Assembly (NCBI GenBank): GCA_002928955.1
Contig: PERT01000015.1
Coordinates: forward strand, 1 to 61,770
DNA from: Hyphomicrobium sp.
Lineage (GTDB): Bacteria > Pseudomonadota > Alphaproteobacteria > Rhizobiales > Hyphomicrobiaceae
Reading direction: 5' to 3'
DNA length: 61,770 nucleotides
Part shown: in pieces, positions 55,972 through 61,770 of the stretch
How positions within the stretch are numbered: position 1 is the first letter of the stretch
Layout: each line of letters opens with the position of its first letter
Translations under genes and position numbers: made by a program
Notes under the pieces: model-generated
Database searches by the model: none
What the model saw: the letters and a program-made list of their open reading frames with translations, nothing else
Told to the model about the DNA's origin: nothing

Positions 55972-57381
55972 ATGAAGAGCGTCAATGATGTCCTCAAGAC
56001 CTTGAAGGACAAAGATGTGAAGTTCGTGGACCTGCGGTTCACGGATACCAAAGGCAAGATGCAGCACGTGACTGCAGACGTCTCGTGCGTCGATGAAGCC
56101 ATGTTCAATGACGGCTACGCCTTCGACGGCTCCTCGATCGCCGGCTGGAAGGGCATCGAAGCCTCCGACATGCTGCTGGCTCCCGATCCAGCCTCCGCCC
56201 ACATCGACCCGTTCTTCGCCCAGACCACGATGGCGATCTTCTGCGACGTGATCGAGCCCTCGACCGGCCAGCCCTACGAGCGCGATCCGCGATCGATGGC
56301 AAAGAAGGCCCTCAAGTACATGGAATCTCTGGGCATCGGCGATACCGTGTTCTTCGGACCGGAAGCCGAGTTCTTTATTTTCGACGACGTGAAGTTCTCG
56401 TCGGATACCTATCAGGTCGGCTTCAAGGTCGATAGCTCCGAGCTGCCGTCAAACTCGAACACCGACTACGAGATGGGCAACCTCGCCCACCGTCCGCGCA
56501 TCAAGGGCGGCTATTTCCCGGTTCCGCCGGTCGACAGCTGCCAGGACATCCGCTCGGAGATGCTCTCGGTTCTGACCGAAATGGGCGTCACCGTCGAGAA
56601 GCACCACCACGAAGTGGCGTCCGCCCAGCACGAGCTCGGCGTCAAGTTCGGCCCGATGATCCAGATGGCCGACCACATGCAGATCTACAAATACGTGGTC
56701 CACAATGTCTGCCAAGCCTACGGCAAGACGGCGACGTTCATGCCGAAGCCGATTTTCGGTGACAACGGCTCGGGCATGCACGTGCACCAGTCGATCTGGA
56801 AGGGCGGCCAGCCGATGTTCGCCGGCAACAAGTATGCCGACCTCTCAGAAATGTGCCTGTTCTACATCGGCGGCATCCTGAAGCACGCCAAGGCCATCAA
56901 CGCCTTCACCAACCCCACCACCAACTCCTACAAGCGTCTGGTGCCCGGTTACGAAGCCCCCGTCCTGCTGGCCTACTCGGCACGCAATCGCTCGGCCTCG
57001 TGCCGCATCCCGCACGTTTCCTCTCCGAAGGCAAAGCGCATCGAGATCCGCTTCCCAGATCCCGCCGCCAACCCCTACCTCGGCTTCACGGCGATGCTCA
57101 TGGCCGGGCTCGACGGCATCGTGAACAAGATCCATCCGGGCGACCCGATGGACAAGAACCTCTACGACCTGCCGGCGGCCGAATTGTCAAAGATCCCGAC
57201 GGTTGCAGGCTCGCTTCGCGAAGCACTGGCGAGCCTCGACAAGGATCGCGCGTTTCTCAAGACCGGCGGCGTCATGAACGACGATATGATCGACGCCTAC
57301 ATCGAACTGCGCATGGATGAGAACATGCGCTACGAGATGACACCGCATCCGGTCGAGTACGACATGTATTATTCGGTCTGA
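55972..57381 (+). CDS. glnA: Glutamine synthetase type I
   Basis: A 469-aa GSI enzyme that makes glutamine from glutamate, ammonia and ATP. Seen: the N-terminal [38 protein letters not shown], the metal and ATP region [14 protein letters not shown], the [18 protein letters not shown] segment, [55 protein letters not shown], and the adenylylation site Tyr398 in MDKNLYDLP, showing the beta subtype regulated by GlnE. GGGGAG precedes the ATG by 7 nt. The 86-bp glnB-glnA spacer has no obvious second promoter. A strong terminator follows. Confidence 0.99.
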   Translation: MKSVNDVLKTLKDKDVKFVDLRFTDTKGKMQHVTADVSCVDEAMFNDGYAFDGSSIAGWKGIEASDMLLAPDPASAHIDPFFAQTTMAIFCDVIEPSTGQPYERDPRSMAKKALKYMESLGIGDTVFFGPEAEFFIFDDVKFSSDTYQVGFKVDSSELPSNSNTDYEMGNLAHRPRIKGGYFPVPPVDSCQDIRSEMLSVLTEMGVTVEKHHHEVASAQHELGVKFGPMIQMADHMQIYKYVVHNVCQAYGKTATFMPKPIFGDNGSGMHVHQSIWKGGQPMFAGNKYADLSEMCLFYIGGILKHAKAINAFTNPTTNSYKRLVPGYEAPVLLAYSARNRSASCRIPHVSSPKAKRIEIRFPDPAANPYLGFTAMLMAGLDGIVNKIHPGDPMDKNLYDLPAAELSKIPTVAGSLREALASLDKDRAFLKTGGVMNDDMIDAYIELRMDENMRYEMTPHPVEYDMYYSV

Positions 57382-57404
57382 TCACCGATTGACGGGGACG
57401 CACG

Positions 57405-57437
57405 AAGGGCCCGGGAACATGTTCCCGGGCCCTTTTT
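57405..57437 (+). terminator. Rho-independent terminator of glnBA
   Basis: A perfect 30-bp palindrome (57405-57434) with arm AAGGGCCCGGGAACA, directly followed by a T run (TTTTT at 57433-57437), 24 bp after the glnA stop. This is the clearest intrinsic terminator in the window. Confidence 0.92.
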
Positions 57438-57551
57438 CTGTCGCAGGCAGCAACGGCCTTCCCCCTTGCGGAGAGGGAGGCGCGTGATCACGGAGCGATG
57501 CTCCGCATCGACGCGCCGGGTGGGGAGACGGACCGGTCTCCGACGCCGCAT

Positions 57552-58262
57552 TCACTTTTTCTCGAACAGCCAGCCGAACACCCAGTGTCCGAGCAGTGCA
57601 CCCACGATCTGCATGGCGATGAACGTTGGCACACTGCCAGGGCTAATGCCGGCGAACGTATCCGAGAATATGCGCGCGATGCTGACCGCCGGGTTGGCGA
57701 ACGATGTCGACGACGTGAACCAGTACGCCGCCGTGATATAAAGCCCGACAAGTACCGCTACCGCATCAGGCTTGTAGCGGACCGCTCCCAAGATCGTGCC
57801 GAGCAATCCGAACGTCGCCACCACCTCGGCGATCCATTGCCCGGTCCCGCCCCTGACCGTCGTCGAAATCTGCCACGCCGGCAGGTCGAACATCGCATTC
57901 GCCAGGATCGCACCCAGCGCGCCACCGACGATCTGTGCCGCAATATAGCCGGGCACAGCGCTCGATGCGATGCCGCCACGCATCCGCATGACCATGGTCA
58001 CCACCGGATTGAAATGCGCCCCCGAAACCGGTCCGAGGATCGAAATCAGCACCACCAGGATAGCGCCGGTCGGGATCGTATTGCCGAGTAGCGCGATCGC
58101 CGTGTTGCCGCCCGCGAGCTTGGCGCCCATGATCCCCGAGCCGACGACGGTTGCAACCAGGATCAGCGTGCCGAGACATTCAGCCACGAGGGAGCGGACC
58201 AAGCCGGGCGCCGCGAGGCCGGAGCTGGCAGCGATCGGCTTTGGCTTGGTCTTGTCCTGCAT
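57552..58262 (-). CDS. Aquaporin-family channel (AqpS-like) next to arsM
   Basis: A 236-aa MIP-family channel with six hydrophobic helices. N-terminal LVAECLGTLILVATVVGSGIMGAKLAGG; first half-helix SGAHFNPVVTMVM (NPV instead of canonical NPA); second half-helix TSFANPAVSIARIFSD (NPA intact). Some alphaproteobacterial ars operons carry such a channel (AqpS) that lets arsenite or methylated arsenic pass. Its position 10 bp after arsM, with the SD AGGAGG overlapping the arsM stop, implies co-translation and an arsenic-related job rather than water transport (inference). Confidence 0.88.
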   Translation of the reverse strand: MQDKTKPKPIAASSGLAAPGLVRSLVAECLGTLILVATVVGSGIMGAKLAGGNTAIALLGNTIPTGAILVVLISILGPVSGAHFNPVVTMVMRMRGGIASSAVPGYIAAQIVGGALGAILANAMFDLPAWQISTTVRGGTGQWIAEVVATFGLLGTILGAVRYKPDAVAVLVGLYITAAYWFTSSTSFANPAVSIARIFSDTFAGISPGSVPTFIAMQIVGALLGHWVFGWLFEKK

Positions 58263-58272
58263 TCCCCGCCTC

Positions 58273-59364
58273 CTAACAACAACTCCCGGCCGCAGGTGCC
58301 GCGGCGGCGCTTGCAGACTGGAACGGGATGTTGGTCCCGCAGCCTGAAAAAATGCCATAGTGCCTGGAGAAGTCACCGATGAACTGGAAGTATTTCGCGA
58401 AGCGGGTATCGGCCAGCATCATCCAGGTGTTGCCGCACACCGGAAAAAGCCGCCCCTTCTCGATATGGTGATGGTCATCGAGATTGAACACGTCTGCGCA
58501 CCCCGGGATGCCACCCTTGTAGATGACGGCCTGGCCGTATTCCTCGCACGCCGGCTCGAGCGCATCGAGCTTGAACAGCCGGTAGGTCGCGGAGAAAAAG
58601 CGCGTCGCTCCGAGCTTGGCCCTCAACACCTCGTCGGTGACGATGATCTCGCGGCTGGAGACGAGACGGGGATCGAGAAAGCCGGCCCGCTTGGCCATGT
58701 ACAAGAAGTCATTCCAGTAAAGCGCTCCGCCCAGGCACTCGCCGTACAGCACCGGATCGGCCTTGATCGCCTCATCGACGCGGCGATCAGCATAAACGTC
58801 GGAGAAATAAAGTTCGCCCCCGGATTTCAGCAACTCGAAGGCGCCCTTGAGCACCGCCGGCTTGTCAACGGAGAGGTTGATGACGCAATTGGAAACCACC
58901 GCATCGAACGAGCCCGGCTCAAGTCCGAGGTCGCCGAGCTTTTCGATATAGCCCTCGATGAAGCGCACGTTGGACTTGCCATAGCCGAATTTGGCCGCAT
59001 GCCATCCGAGATGCTCGCGCGCCGTCGATAGCTGCTCCGCGGTCATGTCGACGCCCACGATCTCGCCTTTGGGGCCGACCATTTGCGCCAGCACGTAGGC
59101 ATCGCGGCCTGAGCCGCTGCCGAGATCGAGGACGCGCGCGCCCTCCAGCGCTTCCGGCGCCACCAGACCGCAGCCGTAGTATTTGGCCGACACCTCCGGG
59201 TGGACGTTGGCGATCAACGCGCGGAGCCGCGGCGGCACCGCGTCCGGCGTGCAGCAGGCATTGGTTTTCAAGTCGTCGGACTTTTCAAGTGTGCGTCCGT
59301 AGTATTCTTGGACGGTCTCATGAATGGCCTGGCCCATCGGCGAGGCGTCGCGCTCTTGCTGCAT
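58273..59364 (-). CDS. arsM: Arsenite S-adenosylmethionine methyltransferase
   Basis: A 363-aa ArsM. The SAM motif is ARVLDLGSGSGRDAYVLAQMVGPKGEIVGVDMTAEQL. All four cysteine positions typical of ArsM are occupied: NACCTPD, KYYGCGLVAPE, VVSNCVINLS and YGECLGGALY; the latter pair binds As(III). The C-terminal third (ARFFSATYRLFKLDALEPACEEYGQAVIYKGGIPGCADVFNLDDHHHIEKGRLFPVCGNTWMMLADTRFAKYF) matches longer bacterial ArsM proteins, and it ends in a CC pair (GSCC). It methylates arsenite to more volatile or exportable forms. No ArsR gene was found. ATG 59364 has AGGA 4 nt upstream. Confidence 0.95.
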   Translation of the reverse strand: MQQERDASPMGQAIHETVQEYYGRTLEKSDDLKTNACCTPDAVPPRLRALIANVHPEVSAKYYGCGLVAPEALEGARVLDLGSGSGRDAYVLAQMVGPKGEIVGVDMTAEQLSTAREHLGWHAAKFGYGKSNVRFIEGYIEKLGDLGLEPGSFDAVVSNCVINLSVDKPAVLKGAFELLKSGGELYFSDVYADRRVDEAIKADPVLYGECLGGALYWNDFLYMAKRAGFLDPRLVSSREIIVTDEVLRAKLGATRFFSATYRLFKLDALEPACEEYGQAVIYKGGIPGCADVFNLDDHHHIEKGRLFPVCGNTWMMLADTRFAKYFQFIGDFSRHYGIFSGCGTNIPFQSASAAAAPAAGSCC

Positions 59365-59521
59365 CGTGTTCCTATCGAGATCATGGCCCAACCCGGACGG
59401 ACCATCCGGCAAGCGCTGGCAAATGCCAAATGACGATGATCTCAATAACCCGTGATGGACGGACTGGCAAAGCCGGGTTCCCACCGCAGCCTATATGACA
59501 GTGCCGCGTCACCCGTCCGCC

Positions 59522-59830
59522 TCAGTAGAACAGGAGCACGCCCAGGAAAACGGCCGACATACCCAACCGGTAGAAATTGCGTTCGTTGACCATCAGCCAC
59601 ATGGCGAGGCGGCGCGGCATCTCAGCCCACGACAGCCTCGCGAGTGTGGCGATCACAAGACCCAGCACCAAGCCCAGCAACAGCGACGGATAGTCGAGCC
59701 GGAAGCCGCCGGATGCGCGCGCTTCCAGCCCAGACCAGTTCGACGATATCCCGGCCGCGGCCAGTGCGATGATCACCGCCAGCACGAGACCGATCGCCAT
59801 GAGCGATAAAAATCCGACCACGGACCGCAT
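59522..59830 (-). CDS. Small membrane protein, unknown
   Basis: A 102-aa protein with three hydrophobic segments: MRSVVGFLSLMAIGLVLAVIIALAAAG, a middle YPSLLLGLVLGLVIATLARL, and a C-terminal FYRLGMSAVFLGVLLFY, with a charged loop SWAEMPRRLAMWLMVNERN between the last two. GGAG lies 9 nt before ATG 59830, so the longer frame to 59866 is not needed. No family was assigned. It lies upstream of arsM in the same direction, but 157 bp separate them. Confidence 0.68.
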   Translation of the reverse strand: MRSVVGFLSLMAIGLVLAVIIALAAAGISSNWSGLEARASGGFRLDYPSLLLGLVLGLVIATLARLSWAEMPRRLAMWLMVNERNFYRLGMSAVFLGVLLFY

Positions 59831-60015
59831 GTCCGAAATCTCCAACCCACGGAAAGCTCCGCCCATCAGCGCGCGGAGGATCGCGACAAAAATTCACTGA
59901 CAAAGAGGCTATCGCGGGGCTCTCAATATCCGGTTAACCATCGATCTCGTGACAACTGGAGACCGTCTCACTCAGACGTTCCAGGGCGACCGTCTCGCGC
60001 GGTTTGATTTGTGAA

Positions 60016-60044
60016 TTGACAGGTTTTGATGTGAGGCGCACACT
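60016..60044 (+). promoter_or_regulatory. Candidate sigma-70 promoter in the 1-kb gap
   Basis: A perfect -35 TTGACA (60016-60021), a 17-bp spacer, then a poor -10 CACACT (60039-60044). It lies just upstream of the strong SD and tiny frame at 60059-60099. Confidence 0.3.
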
Positions 60045-60075
60045 TTGACCATCTCTCGAAAGGAGGTCTAAGAAA

Positions 60076-60099
60076 ATGAACCCGCCGGGTCAAGCTTAG
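60076..60099 (+). other. Seven-codon frame with near-perfect Shine-Dalgarno
   Basis: AAAGGAGGT (60059-60067), a nine-base complement to the 16S 3' end, sits 8 nt before ATG AAC CCG CCG GGT CAA GCT TAG (MNPPGQA). Such an SD is rare in this window. The frame could be a leader peptide, the start of a gene lost by deletion, or chance. The surrounding 59831-60859 region is about 1 kb with no other supported gene. Confidence 0.3.
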
Positions 60100-60677
60100 C
60101 CGCCCTGAACCACAGAACAGACACAGTCTCCGATCTGTGCGCCTGAGGGCGATTTATCAAAAATATTGCAATAGCGAACGATGTTGCTTGCCATGAACTT
60201 GGCTAAGTCTCGTTTGGTTGTCGTGTTCTCTCGCCGCAATCTGCGCCTGGACTTGAAAGTCGGCGCATCAGAGCGTGGCCCTATTGCTCCGGTTTTGAGA
60301 CTTCGGGAGCGGGCCAAACAGCGGTGACGGATCCGTTTCATGCGGGTCAGACGAGCGTATGGGGTCGATTGGACAGATCAGACGTTCAATTCAGACGTCC
60401 AGGCTCACGGAGCGGCAACAAACGGCAGACGACGTCGAGCGCCTGGATGACGCAGCAGCGTGAAGCCAAAGGAAAACAGTCGGGCACGCGAGCAGGGACC
60501 AACGCATATCGGAACGATCTCGTTGCGCAAAACCCGCGACGTGAACCTGGGCAAGAACCCGGCAGTTGCTTTCGAAAGCCCCGTCGGAAGGCCCAGCCAC
60601 CATCGCGCGAAGCGAACCACGATTGCTCTCCGAGGCGAACCCTCACGGCAATCGCCCAAGGAACTGCATCCCGGCAC

Positions 60678-60712
60678 GAGCCCGGGGGATCGGCAACGAT
60701 CCCTCCGGGCTC
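60678..60712. other. Strong GC-rich hairpin in the intergenic region
   Basis: GAGCCCGGGGGATC, a six-base loop (ggcaac), then GATCCCTCCGGGCTC: 14 paired bases with one bulged T. No T run follows on either side, so it is not a typical terminator. It may be a structured RNA element or another dispersed hairpin. Confidence 0.45.
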
Positions 60713-60859
60713 GACCGTTTCGCGATGCTGTTTATGGTCGCCGCTGATCAACTTCGATGCTGGCCCTAATGCTGGCCCTATTGAGACCAAGGTCACCAAT
60801 CAGGGTTCCCTCTCGGCCGCCAATTCGTGAGGGGGGCACGGAAGTCGAAATGGATCGCC

Positions 60860-61666
60860 ATGCGCTCAATTCACGCGATCGCCGCTTTTGCACTCCTCAC
60901 GGCAGCCACCGGTGCCGCGTTTTCCTCGACTGCGACGGCCGATACGTACGCCTGGCGCACATCGGGCGCTGCCGGTATCGCAACGTCCGACACACTCGCG
61001 GGCCGCATCCCGCCGCCGCCCGGCTTCGAGCGTGTCCCGTCCGGGGAAGGAAGCTTCGCCGCATGGCTCCGCGGTCTTCCCATGAAGCCCGTTGGCTCTC
61101 CCGTTCTGCTGTTCACCGGTGCGTCGAAAGCGCGCCAGGACGTGCACACCGCCGTGGTCGATATCGATGTCGGCAAGCGCGACCTTCAACAATGTGCCGA
61201 TGGGATCATGCGCCTCCGCGCCGAGTGGTTGTGGAGCGTCGGGCGAGCGCGCGACATCGCCTTCAACGACACCGACGGCAAGCGCCGCACCTTCGCCAGC
61301 ACTGGCAAGTCCGATTATGCGTCGTTCCGGAAATACATGGATCTCGTGTTTGCCTACGCCGGCACTTACAGCCTGGACCGCGAACTGAAGGCCGTGTCTC
61401 CAATGGACATCACCATCGGCGACGTGTTCATCAAGGGCGGATTTCCCGGCCACGCCGTCGTCGTCGCCGACGTGGCCCGGAATGCCTCCGGCGAAGTGCG
61501 TTTTCTGCTGCTGCAGAGCTACATGCCCGCCCAGGAGATCCACGTCCTCAAGAACCCGGCTTCACCCGACGGCTCACCGTGGTACGCGACACCGGTCGCC
61601 TTTCCGTTCGTGACACCAGAGTGGGTCTTCCCGGCCGGCAGCCTGAAACGCTTTCCGAAAGACTGA
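60860..61666 (+). CDS. Exported DUF4846-domain protein
   Basis: A 268-aa protein with signal peptide MRSIHAIAAFALLTAATGAAFSSTATA. The rest fits the DUF4846 family from end to end: RIPPPPGFERVPSGEGSFAAWLRGLPMKPVGSPVLLFTG, HTAVVDIDVGKRDLQQCADGIMRLRAEWLWSVGRARDIAFN, SFRKYMDLVFAYAGTYSLDRELKAV, IGDVFIKGGFPGHAVVVADVA, FLLLQSYMPAQEIHVLKNPASPDGSPWY. No activity has been demonstrated that I know of; the conserved GDVFI-GGFPGHAV segment may be an active or binding site. The open frame starts at a GTG (60827), but ATG 60860 begins the signal peptide. Repeat copy G starts 2 bp after the stop. Confidence 0.88.
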   Translation: MRSIHAIAAFALLTAATGAAFSSTATADTYAWRTSGAAGIATSDTLAGRIPPPPGFERVPSGEGSFAAWLRGLPMKPVGSPVLLFTGASKARQDVHTAVVDIDVGKRDLQQCADGIMRLRAEWLWSVGRARDIAFNDTDGKRRTFASTGKSDYASFRKYMDLVFAYAGTYSLDRELKAVSPMDITIGDVFIKGGFPGHAVVVADVARNASGEVRFLLLQSYMPAQEIHVLKNPASPDGSPWYATPVAFPFVTPEWVFPAGSLKRFPKD

Positions 61667-61668
61667 TG

Positions 61669-61770
61669 CTAGTGTTCCGGCGCCGACATTTGATTCCCGT
61701 TGCAACGCGCTCCAGATCAAATGTCGGCGCCTAAGGAACACGAGCAAACCTATGATTCTAGTGTAGCTTT
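61669..61770 (+). repeat. Dispersed double-hairpin repeat, copy G (right-truncated)
   Basis: Complete H1: CTAGTGTTCCGGCGCC plus GACATTTGAT, loop TCCCGTTGCAACGCGCTCCAG, right arm ATCAAATGTCGGCGCC, TAA bulge, GGAACACGAG. The linker and the start of H2 (CTAGTGTAGCTTT) follow until the window ends. It continues exactly where copy A would: 61702-61770 aligns with 1-69 with two mismatches. Confidence 0.88.

Noticed and set aside
60324-60830. 168-codon plus-strand frame and overlapping minus-strand frames in the 1-kb gap
   Set aside because: No SD, no recognisable protein, frames open on both strands at once, interrupted by the strong hairpin.

Overview
This 61.8-kb, GC-rich window looks like chromosome of an alphaproteobacterium of the order Hyphomicrobiales (Rhizobiales). 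The evidence is the content: an ELM1-like protein, a DUF1134/EipA-type envelope protein, btaA/btaB for betaine lipid, glnB-glnA behind a sigma-54 promoter, a DnaG that lacks most of its zinc ligands, and a dnaG-rpoD order. The genus cannot be fixed from sequence alone. Both ends of the window lie inside copies of the same dispersed repeat, so the window may be a contig bounded by that repeat.

Layout. 0.1-11.1 kb is mostly minus strand: ELM1-like protein, (Lrp/AsnC regulator on plus), a Tat-exported copper-storage protein, greA, carB, two tandem paralogous exported proteins, a ChaN-like protein, a Uma2-type nuclease, carA. 11.5-16.5 kb is a plus-strand information-processing block: YqeY-like protein, dnaG, rpoD. 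16.5-18.4 kb looks acquired: an HNH endonuclease directly behind rpoD, a hicAB toxin-antitoxin pair, a small membrane protein. 18.8-21.2 kb carries an NTF2-like protein and a tightly overlapping panD / GNAT acetyltransferase / carbon-nitrogen hydrolase operon. 21.2-26.5 kb has an orphan TadG-like protein, two tRNA genes, small exported proteins and repeats. 26.5-33.1 kb is a membrane and lipid region: a GT39-like glycosyltransferase coupled to a quinone oxidoreductase, then btaA-btaB flanked on both sides by two related DedA membrane proteins. 33.2-37.0 kb is accessory: a cytochrome P450, then a DNA-methyltransferase gene reduced to its two ends with a two-gene PIN-domain module between them, the PIN gene itself broken by an in-frame stop. 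37.1-43.5 kb has malate synthase G, a methyltransferase, a polysaccharide deacetylase and a long DUF1134 protein. 43.6-52.7 kb (minus) has an RND efflux pump with its adaptor, an L,D-transpeptidase, a photolyase and a TPR protein. 53.1-61.7 kb has a thioesterase, the NAD(P)HX repair enzyme, glnB-glnA with promoter and terminator, an arsM-aquaporin arsenic pair, a ~1-kb non-coding stretch with a possible leader peptide, and a DUF4846 protein.

The most notable unexplained signal is a family of ~169-bp intergenic elements (five full or edge-truncated copies plus degenerate ones). Each consists of two imperfect 26-bp-arm hairpins that are related to each other, arranged head to head, each with a 3-4-nt bulge 10 bp above the foot. 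Base changes in the stems are compensated between copies. This is the architecture of REP/BIME-type elements mobilised in trans, and no candidate transposase is visible here. Other points of interest are the DedA-btaBA-DedA arrangement, the PIN module replacing the core of a methyltransferase, and the panD-GNAT-hydrolase operon.
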